Assembly (NCBI GenBank): GCA_002411175.1
Contig: DHRN01000039.1
Location: 1-63,297 of the forward strand
Length of the DNA stretch: 63,297 nucleotides
Direction: 5' to 3'
Source of the DNA: Anaerolineaceae bacterium UBA5311
GTDB taxonomy: Bacteria > Chloroflexota > Anaerolineae > Anaerolineales > Anaerolineaceae
Part shown: positions 42,294-50,696 of the stretch, one piece after another
Position numbering within the stretch: the stretch's first letter is position 1
How the letters are laid out: each line of letters starts with the position of its first letter
The notes under the pieces: generated by a model
Told to the model about the DNA's origin: nothing
Seen by the model: only the letters and a program-made list of their open reading frames with translations
Databases searched by the model: none
Translations under genes and position numbers: made by a program

Positions 42294-43903
42294 CAGGGAC
42301 TCCCCACTGAGAGGAAGATAATAGCCACGATGACCATGAAGACCAATGACCACAATACGCCGCCATCGCCTTCGAGAATTTGGTGGATAAAATCACCAAT
42401 ATTACCAAGCCAGCGAAAAAAACGTTCGAGCAGCGCCCAAAGCCAGGCAAAGCTCATTATCTTCCGGAGGAAATTTATCAGGAGAATGACCAATCGGTAA
42501 AAAGGCAGTTTCTCGATCAGGCTGGCTTCGGGCATCTGCCAATTCAAACGCCAGGAGATCAGAACTTCTGCAACTACAATAGCCAGACTGCCAAGACTGC
42601 CCCACAGGTTGCCAACCGTGATCACTCCAGGCCAACCGACCCAATTTAGCAGCAGGAGGGTTTGAATCAGAACCACAAGCCTTAAAGGGAAAGTGATCCT
42701 GGCAAATTTCTCCAACCCGGTGACTGAGCTATCCGATTTCATGATAAAACGAACATAACCAGTAACGAGCAATGCATGCGTCAGGATCATTACCAGCCAG
42801 GTAAAGTTGAATTGGTCTGGCAGCAAACCTTCCCATCCCGACGCCGCCAGGGTGTAAGGCAGACCGATGAACCCGAGCAGCCCGAGCATCGGGAGGAAGC
42901 GAATCCGCCGGATGGGAGGGTTGAAGAGGAAAAGCAGGCTGCCTGACAGCAATAATGCCAGCCCCCAGACACGGCTTGCCTCCGGATAACCGTTTAACGC
43001 GCTTTGAATAGCGAAAGAGGAAAGCGCGACCACCCAATATGGTTGTGCCTCATAGGTATCGGGGCGGGTAACCCACATGACGGCAGAATATAACGCCGCG
43101 ACCAGGGTCAGCACCTGAACTGCCCCTGCCAGGTTGGTATTAAACAAAATGAACTCTTCGGGGAGGTTGGCGATCAAAACCAGGGCGGAGGCAGCTGGCA
43201 TCAGGCGGAATAAAATCCCTGCTCCCCGTTTTAATTCGGGTGAGTCCAGAAAGGGCAGGTTGATTGGAAACACGCCAAGGCGTAGTCCTGCTGCTATCAG
43301 GGAGTAGATGCTCGAATTTGTTGCCTGGATATAACCAACCTGTCCGGCATCGCTCGCCCAACTATTTGAGGCTGCGATAATTAGCAGGAATGTGCTCAGG
43401 ATGCGGATTCCAAAAGCAGAGGTGATCTTTGAACCTAACTTCGATGCTCTTGAGAGCCTCAACAAGGAGGCAACCTCGACCAGGTCAATTGCCATCCAGG
43501 AAATTGCCATCGTGATTGGGTTGGATGCAAGGATAGCGACCATGTTTAATGCAGTAACGGAAAGCACACGCATCCATGAAGAATGTGAAGTTGTCTCATC
43601 AGCCTGGGTGGTATCAGTGAGCAGCACTGCCACAGACATGCTTAAAACCGCAACGATATAAGGCCAGTTGCGATAGCCAATGCTCAGACCAAGAGTCACT
43701 TCGAATGAAGAACCAATGTGCCAGGTAGTCAAATTTATCTCGGATGGGAGATAAAGGCGCAGCACGAAGGACGCGACCAGGGCAAGACTGGCAGCAGTGA
43801 TGGCGATCACCCATGAGCGTGCCGAGCTTGGTTTCCTGGAGTGCGTGACCAGGATAAGCAAAGTTCCCAGCAATAACACCCCGAAAATGGCGAAAATCAG
43901 CAT
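42293..43903 (-). CDS. NuoM/HyfF-like proton-translocating-type membrane subunit, degenerate
   Basis: A 536-residue protein with about 14 helices plus a C-terminal extension (IEKLPFYRLVILLINFLRKI) that recalls the lateral/anchor region of NuoL/HyfB. In the helix-5 spot the usual W-E is WMAID (W136, D140). The PLHxW motif is reduced to VFPINLP (211-217), and the helix-7 and helix-8 lysines correspond to R208 and R233. The charge is conserved, unlike in the partner, but the canonical residues are not. It begins the membrane triad, 15 bp behind the hydantoinase gene. Confidence 0.75.
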   Translation of the reverse strand: MLIFAIFGVLLLGTLLILVTHSRKPSSARSWVIAITAASLALVASFVLRLYLPSEINLTTWHIGSSFEVTLGLSIGYRNWPYIVAVLSMSVAVLLTDTTQADETTSHSSWMRVLSVTALNMVAILASNPITMAISWMAIDLVEVASLLRLSRASKLGSKITSAFGIRILSTFLLIIAASNSWASDAGQVGYIQATNSSIYSLIAAGLRLGVFPINLPFLDSPELKRGAGILFRLMPAASALVLIANLPEEFILFNTNLAGAVQVLTLVAALYSAVMWVTRPDTYEAQPYWVVALSSFAIQSALNGYPEASRVWGLALLLSGSLLFLFNPPIRRIRFLPMLGLLGFIGLPYTLAASGWEGLLPDQFNFTWLVMILTHALLVTGYVRFIMKSDSSVTGLEKFARITFPLRLVVLIQTLLLLNWVGWPGVITVGNLWGSLGSLAIVVAEVLISWRLNWQMPEASLIEKLPFYRLVILLINFLRKIMSFAWLWALLERFFRWLGNIGDFIHQILEGDGGVLWSLVFMVIVAIIFLSVGSP

Positions 43904-43918
43904 GGTATTAGCCCTGAC

Positions 43919-45334
43919 TCAGAGCGCTTCCCCGCTTTGTCTATGAATGAAACGTCCCTGACCTGGTTTGCCTCTCCAATTACCCTCTTCAACCAAAGCC
44001 TCACCGCGTTGCATTACAACCCTTGGATAGCCTTTCAACTTCCAACCTTCGTAGAGGTTGTAATCTGTGCGGTGTTTCGCCACATTCACGCCATAATTGA
44101 CACTCTTTTTTGGATCCCAGATAACGATATCGGCATCAGAACCTGGCTCAAGGCAGCCTTTTTTAGGGTACAGACCGAAGATTTTGGCGGCATTTGTGGA
44201 GGTGAGTGCGACAAAACGCTCGGGCGTGATGCGCCCGGTGGCGACTGCCTGGGTCCAGAAGATGGGCATCCGGTCTCCGAGCCCGGGAAGTCCGTTGGGG
44301 ATTTTGGAAAAGTCGCTCTTACCCAGTTCTTTCCCGGGGATGGCGACCATTTCGCCTTCATATTCTATTGGCTTTTGTCCGTTGTAGAAGAAAGGACAGT
44401 GATCGGTTGCCAGCACCTGGATGGTGCCATCCTCGATTCCTTGCCAGAGGCGTGCGTTGTCCTCTTCCGAGCGCATTGGCGGTGAACAAATCCATTTAGC
44501 GCCATCAGGTCTTTGTAGTTCCTTTTCGGTAAAAAACAAGTATTGGGGACAAGTCTCACCCATGGCATGCAGCTCTTTTGAGCGGGCGTAAGCCAGTTGG
44601 TCAACCTCTCCAGCCATGTTCATATGCACGAGATACACAGGAGCCTGTGCCTGGGCTCCCAGGGCAAAGGCGCGCAGGCTGGCTTCGACGGCTCCCCATC
44701 CGGGTCGAGTGAGCGCGTGCCAGATTGGTTCTGCGTGATTGGATTGAAGGGCTTCGCTGACAAGGATATCGATGACATCGCCGTTTTCAGCGTGGACCAT
44801 GGTGAGAAGCTTGTTTGCGCCAGCAATGCGCATAGCCTTAAAAACATCACCGTCATTGATGCGCAGACGGTCGTTGTAGGCGGTGAACACTTTGATCGAG
44901 GTGATGCCGTGCTTCGGGAGGGTTGTTATCTCCCGGGCTACTTTTTCATTAAAATGGGTGATATTCATGTGGGAACTGTAGTCAATACAGGTTTTTGGGT
45001 CTGCGTTTTGACGGTGGAGGCGGATACTTTCAGCCAGCCCGGCTTCATGCTGCGACACAAAGTCGATCACGGTCGTAGTGCCCCCGAAGGCAGCCGCTTT
45101 ACCGCCGGAGTAATGATCGTCCGACGAAATGGTGCCTGCCATGGGCAGGTCGAGGTGCACATGGGGGTCAATTCCAGCGGGCATAACGAACAATCCATGG
45201 GCATCATAAACCCGGGCAGAATCGACGCTGAGTTTTTCTGCCACATCCACGATGATTTCGTCCTTAATGAGGACATCCGCTTTAAAACTCTTTTCAGCCG
45301 TCACAACCGTGCCGTTTACTATAAGGGTGTACAT
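43919..45334 (-). CDS. hydA: D-hydantoinase / dihydropyrimidinase
   Basis: A 471-residue cyclic amidohydrolase. Metal ligands are HVH (58-60), the carbamylated lysine K148 in SIKVFTAY, then histidines in MVHAENGD and VYLVHMN and the aspartate in LATDHCPF. The substrate-binding tyrosine and C-terminal SADIVIWDP are typical. It opens dihydropyrimidines or hydantoins; the E. coli relative HyuA belongs to the anaerobic purine-degradation region. Here it is co-directional with carbamate kinase and an 8-oxoguanine-deaminase-like gene, suggesting ureide catabolism. Confidence 0.92.
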   Translation of the reverse strand: MYTLIVNGTVVTAEKSFKADVLIKDEIIVDVAEKLSVDSARVYDAHGLFVMPAGIDPHVHLDLPMAGTISSDDHYSGGKAAAFGGTTTVIDFVSQHEAGLAESIRLHRQNADPKTCIDYSSHMNITHFNEKVAREITTLPKHGITSIKVFTAYNDRLRINDGDVFKAMRIAGANKLLTMVHAENGDVIDILVSEALQSNHAEPIWHALTRPGWGAVEASLRAFALGAQAQAPVYLVHMNMAGEVDQLAYARSKELHAMGETCPQYLFFTEKELQRPDGAKWICSPPMRSEEDNARLWQGIEDGTIQVLATDHCPFFYNGQKPIEYEGEMVAIPGKELGKSDFSKIPNGLPGLGDRMPIFWTQAVATGRITPERFVALTSTNAAKIFGLYPKKGCLEPGSDADIVIWDPKKSVNYGVNVAKHRTDYNLYEGWKLKGYPRVVMQRGEALVEEGNWRGKPGQGRFIHRQSGEAL

Positions 45335-45350
45335 ACTGCCTTCTTTCTGG

Positions 45351-45914
45351 TTATAAACCGTTGGTCAGACCACTCAACAGAGCCAGGATAGCCGGATCGA
45401 TCATTTCTTCGGGGAGCTGTTCGGCTCGATACTCTTCACTTTTGAGCGCGCGCTCCCGCAGCGCTTGCCAGAGGACGGGTCTTTCCTCATCATGGACGGG
45501 CAAGTCATTGATTGTTTCAGCGAGTTTTACCCGCTCGCCCGTTGTGTAGAAGAAGGTGATCCGCTTCCAGTCTTTGGCTGGAATCGGGTGGGGTAGTTCG
45601 ATCAGCTGTCCGAGCTGTAGTTTGAAATATTCTTCCCGCGCCCGGGGATGGTCTTTCTGATCCTGGAGGATCTCCGCCCGCGTGGTCAACTCGTGTCCCC
45701 TGATCGGCGCCAACCAGCGGATAAGCATCCGATCCCCTCCTGGAAAAGCGGAAGGTTGGTAAAAAGCGACATGGTCAACGGCAATGACCTTGGGAGCGGT
45801 TTTTAACGGAATCCGATACCAGCCCAGCAGACGGGCAATATCAAGATCGCGTGGTGAAGGAATCAACGCCACCATCACCAGGCTGGTATCAGGAAGGTTA
45901 ACAGATTGATTCAA
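45351..45914 (-). CDS. Conserved hypothetical protein
   Basis: A 187-residue soluble protein I do not recognise. It has LLGWYRIPLKTAPKVIAVDH, AFYQPSAFPGGDR, a TRAEI/HPRAREEYFKLQLG block, and an ITFFYTTGERVKLAETI block, a pattern of a compact alpha/beta fold with conserved W, R, Y, H. PUA/ASCH-like folds bind RNA or modified bases and have a similar size, but this is a guess. It is tightly spaced between the PLP enzyme (9 bp) and hydantoinase (16 bp). No catalytic motif can be claimed. Confidence 0.75.
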   Translation of the reverse strand: MNQSVNLPDTSLVMVALIPSPRDLDIARLLGWYRIPLKTAPKVIAVDHVAFYQPSAFPGGDRMLIRWLAPIRGHELTTRAEILQDQKDHPRAREEYFKLQLGQLIELPHPIPAKDWKRITFFYTTGERVKLAETINDLPVHDEERPVLWQALRERALKSEEYRAEQLPEEMIDPAILALLSGLTNGL

Positions 45915-45923
45915 AAGGCTCCT

Positions 45924-47393
45924 CTAAAGCTGCACTCCTGCTTTGTGGTTGAATTCTTCGATCAGGGCATCAATTTCCGGTTGTTGAGTTTGTATCCCGG
46001 TCCAATAATCCGGATCGTACCATTGTGCCATGATTTCTTCGTAGGTTTTGCCCTGCTGTTCGACCCAGGTATAGTATTTCAGGTTGTGGATGCGTTTTCG
46101 GTCTTTGTAACCGAGCTCTTGCATGAAATCTATGCCCTGTCCTTTGAGATAGCGGGCATCATCGGCAAGCGCGTGATCTCGTTGATACTCGCCAAATTCA
46201 TCATGCATTTCGACCATGCGGCTTTGATACAGTTCCATGGAATCGGTCAGTAATGTCAGAACGACATCTTCGCTGGTAAGTTCGTTATACTTCGCAAATT
46301 TGATCGCGGAGAGAACATTGGCAATGCTTGAAAAACCGAGCAGGTCGAGGTTTTGAACCAGGGTTTCGTCCACACCAGATTGAACCAGGTAATCTTTCCC
46401 TGCTTCTTCGTTGAAAAGACGGGCGAGGCGGACGACGGCGTTGTCATCAATGGCGGTAACAAAGTCTGTATTTTTGACATTATGTACCCAGGGAACATGT
46501 TTGTCGCCAATTCCCTCGATACGATGAGCGCCGAAGCCATTCTCGAGTAGTGTCGGGCATTGTTCAGCTTCACTGGCGATAATTTTGCTGTATGGGAAAA
46601 TCTGCTTCAGATAATCTCCGGCAGCGATTGTGCCGGCTGAACCAGTGGAAGAAGTGAATCCAGCCATGCGGTCGCGGGGACCCATAACCTTCAGGGCGAC
46701 TTGTTCGAGAGCATTGCCAGTCAGGGTATAGTGCCAGAGGTAATTGCCAAACTCTTCGAACTGGTTAAAGATCATCAAATCCTGACCGCTGTGTCGCAGC
46801 TCCCAGCATTTGTCGAAGATTTCTTTGACGTTTGACTCAGTACCAGGTGTGGCGATTACTTCATCCGCGACAGTTCTCAGCCAGTCGAAGCGTTCCTTAC
46901 TCATGCCTTCGGGCAAAATCGCGATTGATTTACAGCCTAACAGCATGGAATCATAAGCGCCACCACGGCAATAATTGCCGGTCGAGGGCCAGACCGCTTT
47001 TTGGGTGGTCGGGTCGAATTGACCGGTTACCAACCTGGGAACCAGGCAGCCAAAAGCCGCACCGACCTTGTGGACACCTGTGGGGAACCATTTTCCAACC
47101 AGGGCGACGATCCGGGCGTCAACGCCGGTTAACTCCTTGGGAAATTCCAGGTAATTAACCTCACCGAATAACCCACCATATTCCCTGGGCTCGTTGTGCC
47201 AGGTGATGCGAAACAGATTGAGTGGGTGCAGGTCCCATAAGCCGATGCCCTTGAGGCGTTCCTGGATGTCAACAGGAACGAGACTGGGGTCTTTCTGTTG
47301 AGCAAAAGTGGGGATGATGAACTTCTTCTCGCGAACGCGTTCGAGCGTTCGTTCCAGGCGGTCGTGCATGATTGTGAGGTCAATTTTGGTCAT
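45924..47393 (-). CDS. Fold-type II PLP-dependent enzyme of unknown specificity
   Basis: A 489-residue protein resembling the tryptophan synthase beta/cysteine synthase superfamily. The Schiff-base lysine is probably in FPTGVHKVGAAFG near residue 110, the substrate asparagine loop in WPSTGNYCRGGAYDS, and a phosphate-binding glycine/serine loop in FTSSTGSAGTIAAGDYL. It is longer than cysteine synthase or diaminopropionate ammonia-lyase (about 300-400 residues) owing to a C-terminal extension. An ammonia-lyase or beta-replacement activity is plausible. In the E. coli region the corresponding fold-II enzyme is YgeX; I do not see evidence that this is an orthologue. Confidence 0.82.
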   Translation of the reverse strand: MTKIDLTIMHDRLERTLERVREKKFIIPTFAQQKDPSLVPVDIQERLKGIGLWDLHPLNLFRITWHNEPREYGGLFGEVNYLEFPKELTGVDARIVALVGKWFPTGVHKVGAAFGCLVPRLVTGQFDPTTQKAVWPSTGNYCRGGAYDSMLLGCKSIAILPEGMSKERFDWLRTVADEVIATPGTESNVKEIFDKCWELRHSGQDLMIFNQFEEFGNYLWHYTLTGNALEQVALKVMGPRDRMAGFTSSTGSAGTIAAGDYLKQIFPYSKIIASEAEQCPTLLENGFGAHRIEGIGDKHVPWVHNVKNTDFVTAIDDNAVVRLARLFNEEAGKDYLVQSGVDETLVQNLDLLGFSSIANVLSAIKFAKYNELTSEDVVLTLLTDSMELYQSRMVEMHDEFGEYQRDHALADDARYLKGQGIDFMQELGYKDRKRIHNLKYYTWVEQQGKTYEEIMAQWYDPDYWTGIQTQQPEIDALIEEFNHKAGVQL

Positions 47394-47410
47394 GGTGCTT
47401 CCTTCAAATC

Positions 47411-48379
47411 TTATTTTTTAGGTCGATCAAGTCGAGTCGGGTCAAGCGAGTCGCCCGGACCTTCAGCAACGATGTAGAGTGGTCTGCCCTTGGCTTCGTC
47501 ATAGAGGCGTCCAATATATTCCCCGAGGATGCCCATCCCAACCAGGAGGATGCCGGAGAGGAAAATCAGCGTCAGCCAGGTAGCAAGCACGTAGGTGAGA
47601 TCAATTTTGTTGGCAATTGCCAAAATCAAGTAGATTACTAATAAGACCAGGCTCAATCCGACGAGAATAATACCGCTGGTTGTGATCAGTTTTAGCGGAT
47701 AAGTTGAGAATCCGGTGATGGCATTAAGGGCGAGCTGCATCATTTTTCTGAGGGGGTAATGGGTTTCACCGGCGTGTCGGGCATGGCGTTTGTATTCCAC
47801 ACCTATTTGTTTGAAACCGACCCAGGCACCCATGCCACGCAAAAAGCGGTTGCGCTCACGCATATTGTTCATGATATTGAGGGCTTTGCGATCAATCAGG
47901 CGAAAATCTCCGGTGTTGAGGGGAATTTTCACATCAGTGATCTTAAAAATCAGCTTGTAAAAGAGCGAGGCAGTGGTCAGCTTAAACCAGCTTTCGCCTT
48001 CCCGTTCGGAGCGAACCGCATAGACGATCTGGTAACCTTCCCGCCATTTTTCGATCAAATCGAGGATTACTTCAGGTGGGTCCTGCAAGTCGGCATCGAT
48101 TATGGTGACTGCCTGCCCGCGGCTATAATCCATGCCGGCGGTAACGGCGATTTGGTGTCCGAAGTTTCGGGCAAAAATGACCGGTCGCACGCGTTCGTCC
48201 TGGGCTGCGAGGTCGCGGATGATATCAGTTGAACCATCCGTGCTTCCGTCATCCACGAGAATAAGCTCCCAGGCTTCACCGGTTTGATCCATTACTTCTT
48301 TAACCCGCGAATACAACAGGGGCAGGTTCTCCAGTTCGTTGTAGATGGGAGCGATCACCGTAAATGTGGGCTCAGACAT
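47411..48379 (-). CDS. Glycosyltransferase family 2 with two C-terminal membrane helices (GtrB/ArnC-like)
   Basis: A 322-residue polyprenyl-phosphate sugar transferase type. The GT-A domain has VIAPIYNELENLP, LVDDGSTDGS and the metal motif DADLQDPPE, followed by GDFRLIDRKAL and RGMGAWVG. Two membrane helices end the protein (TSGIILVGLSLVLLVIYLI; LTLIFLSGILLVGMGIL). Such enzymes load a sugar onto undecaprenyl phosphate for surface glycan modification. It starts at an ATG with a perfect AAGGAGGT, overlapping the threonine synthase stop by eight bases. Its place inside a catabolic-looking run is odd. Confidence 0.9.
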   Translation of the reverse strand: MSEPTFTVIAPIYNELENLPLLYSRVKEVMDQTGEAWELILVDDGSTDGSTDIIRDLAAQDERVRPVIFARNFGHQIAVTAGMDYSRGQAVTIIDADLQDPPEVILDLIEKWREGYQIVYAVRSEREGESWFKLTTASLFYKLIFKITDVKIPLNTGDFRLIDRKALNIMNNMRERNRFLRGMGAWVGFKQIGVEYKRHARHAGETHYPLRKMMQLALNAITGFSTYPLKLITTSGIILVGLSLVLLVIYLILAIANKIDLTYVLATWLTLIFLSGILLVGMGILGEYIGRLYDEAKGRPLYIVAEGPGDSLDPTRLDRPKK

Positions 48380-49613
48380 GTAAGACCTCCTTGAGACCGG
48401 ATAATGTGGGTTCGATAATTGGCGCAACCTGGACAGCGCGCATGGCAGCGTTGATGTCTTTGAGACCACTCCCCGTTGCCAAAACCAGGACCGGGGAATC
48501 GGGGTCGATCATCTTATTATCCAGGGCTTTGACCAGCCCTGCGTAAGCTGCCGAAGCAGCTGGTTCAACGAACACTCCTGTGCTGCCCAAAACCGGGATG
48601 GCAGAGAGAATTTCATTGTCGCTGACGGTTAGGAAAAAGCCTTTGCTTTCCCGCACGCGTTTGAGCGCGCGATAACCGTCGCCGGGGAAATCCACGCAGA
48701 TGCTGTCAGCAACGGTTTGGGCGTTAACAGGTTCGATCGTTTCAGCGTTCTTGAGGAAAGCATTGTAAACTGCCGCGGAACCTTCAGCCTGGACACCGAC
48801 AAGGCGTGGAAGCCGCTTTATCCAGCCTAATGCGAGCAGATCCAGAAAGCCTTTCGCGATACCGGAGAGGATATTGCCATCTCCAACCGGGATAAAAACT
48901 GACAGCTGTTCATCAGGGGGTAAAAACCGTAAAACCTGTTCCCAAATTTCCAGTCCGGCGGTCTTTTTTCCTTCAACGGTAAAGGGATTGTAACCAGTAT
49001 TGCGGTTGTACCAGCCAAATTCCTGCGAGGCATCAAGGCTAAGCCTGCAGGCATCGTCGTAATTGCCTTCTACGAGGAGGACTTCTGCTCCAAAATTGAG
49101 TAATTGGGCAATTTTGGCTGGCGGGGCATCCATTGGAGCGAGGATGATCGTTCGTCTGCCAACGCTGGCTGCCATACAAGCCATTGCCGCTCCGGCGTTG
49201 CCGGTTGAAGCGCAAATTGTAGTGTCAATGTTTTGTTCGATTGCCCGGGTGATCACGATCGCGCTGGCACGGTCTTTGAAGGATTCGCTGGGATTGTAAC
49301 TTTCATCCTTGACATATAGCTTCCTTAAGCCCAGCTTTTCCCGCAGGTTTTCAGGTTGAAATATCGGGGTGAACCCGACCTGATGAAGGGGGGTATGTTC
49401 AAAACCGGGGTCGTTCACTGGCAGCAGGGGCGTATAGCGCCAAATTGATGCCTGTTTGCTTTCGATGATGGACGCGGGGTCTACTTCGGAAGGGTTTTCC
49501 TCGAAGGTAAAATGTGTGTCGAGATTCCCACCGCAAATCGGGCAGTTATAAGTGACCTCACCAGGTGCGTAATTCTGCCCACATTGAGAACATTGAAAAT
49601 AGCTTATCGACAT
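48372..49613 (-). CDS. thrC: Threonine synthase
   Basis: A 413-residue PLP enzyme of the class I/archaeal-type group, converting O-phosphohomoserine to threonine. A zinc-ribbon-like CSQCG...CPICGG starts the protein. The PLP lysine is in PSESFKDRAS, the loop STGNAGAAMA follows, and PVGDGNILSGIAKG binds the cofactor phosphate. Close relatives act as other fold-II lyases, so the reaction is not certain. The true start is the ATG at 49613 (GAGGAA site); the frame opens to 49664. A 104-bp gap separates it from the carbamate kinase gene. Confidence 0.88.
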   Translation of the reverse strand: MSISYFQCSQCGQNYAPGEVTYNCPICGGNLDTHFTFEENPSEVDPASIIESKQASIWRYTPLLPVNDPGFEHTPLHQVGFTPIFQPENLREKLGLRKLYVKDESYNPSESFKDRASAIVITRAIEQNIDTTICASTGNAGAAMACMAASVGRRTIILAPMDAPPAKIAQLLNFGAEVLLVEGNYDDACRLSLDASQEFGWYNRNTGYNPFTVEGKKTAGLEIWEQVLRFLPPDEQLSVFIPVGDGNILSGIAKGFLDLLALGWIKRLPRLVGVQAEGSAAVYNAFLKNAETIEPVNAQTVADSICVDFPGDGYRALKRVRESKGFFLTVSDNEILSAIPVLGSTGVFVEPAASAAYAGLVKALDNKMIDPDSPVLVLATGSGLKDINAAMRAVQVAPIIEPTLSGLKEVLHV

Positions 49614-49717
49614 TTGATTCCTCAGACGAAGGATGCGCACATGCTGCCCGCTTAACGCGGGCATTCACCAGGCAAGAACCTTTGTCAATCTTGCTCTATT
49701 TTACTGTAATCCGAATC

Positions 49718-50668
49718 TTACGGCACAATCCAGGTGCCGGTTTTTCCATCCAGGGCATCCTTAATGTGGGCGGGGTCTGTAATCAGCGCTTTTTTGTTTC
49801 TGCTGCCATTCATGAATTTCAAAATTGCTTCCATTTTGGGGAGCATGGAGCCTTTGGCAAATTGCCCTTCCGCGATATATTGTTCTGCCTGGGCAACAGT
49901 AATTTCATCAAGCCATTTTTGATCGGGCTTGTTGAAATTGACCGCTACTTTTTCGACTGCTGTGCTGATCAGGAAGAGGTCTGCATCAATCATGCTGGCA
50001 AGGATTGCTGAGCCAAAGTCCTTGTCAATTACGGCTTCCACACCGATCAGGCTGCCGTCTTCGCGCTGCATCACCGGGATGCCGCCGCCACCGACCGCGA
50101 CAACCACAAAACCGTTGTCGATCAGGGTGCGGATCGCCTCGGCTTCGACGATGGTTTGGGGAATCGGGGAAGGTACCACACGCCGCCAACCGCGACCGGC
50201 ATCTTCAACGACGACCCAGCCGTCTTTCTCGCGTTTTTCCATTGCCAGGGTTTCATCCATAAATGAGCCGATTGGCTTGGTTGGGTTTTTGAAGGCGGGA
50301 TCGTTGGAATCTACAATCGTCTGGGTGACAACCGTAGCGGCAAGTTTTTCGATGCCGCGTTCCTTGAACTCGTTGAATAATGCCTGCTGGAACATATAAC
50401 CAATAGAGCCTTGTGTGTCTGCGCCACAATAATCGAGTGGCACTTCGTGCAGTTCGTGCGATGCAAGCTCTGAACGGCGTAAGATGAAACCGACCTGGGG
50501 ACCATTCCCGTGGGTGATGACAACATCCCAGCCATCTATGATCATGTCGGCGATATGTTTCATTGTTTTTACCGCGGCATCGAATTGGTCTGGCACTGAT
50601 TGATGGTACTTGTCCAAAATGAGTGCGTTTCCTCCAACTGCTACAACGGCTAAACCTTTTTTCTGCAT
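49718..50668 (-). CDS. arcC: Carbamate kinase
   Basis: A 316-residue amino-acid-kinase-fold enzyme. It opens with LAVVAVGGNALI, has ITHGNGPQVG, the family stretch RRVVPSPIPQTIVEAEAI, and VAVGGGGIPV. In fermentation it makes ATP from carbamoyl phosphate, releasing CO2 and ammonia. With hydantoinase and the deaminase nearby it may be the energy-yielding step of ureide breakdown, like E. coli YqeA. No carbamoyltransferase gene is in the window. Confidence 0.94.
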   Translation of the reverse strand: MQKKGLAVVAVGGNALILDKYHQSVPDQFDAAVKTMKHIADMIIDGWDVVITHGNGPQVGFILRRSELASHELHEVPLDYCGADTQGSIGYMFQQALFNEFKERGIEKLAATVVTQTIVDSNDPAFKNPTKPIGSFMDETLAMEKREKDGWVVVEDAGRGWRRVVPSPIPQTIVEAEAIRTLIDNGFVVVAVGGGGIPVMQREDGSLIGVEAVIDKDFGSAILASMIDADLFLISTAVEKVAVNFNKPDQKWLDEITVAQAEQYIAEGQFAKGSMLPKMEAILKFMNGSRNKKALITDPAHIKDALDGKTGTWIVP

Positions 50669-50696
50669 TGATTATTCTCCTGGTTTATGTATAAGG

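Noticed and set aside
44597..45391. 264-residue plus-strand ORF opposite hydantoinase
   Set aside because: Antisense shadow of a well-supported gene with metal-binding motifs.
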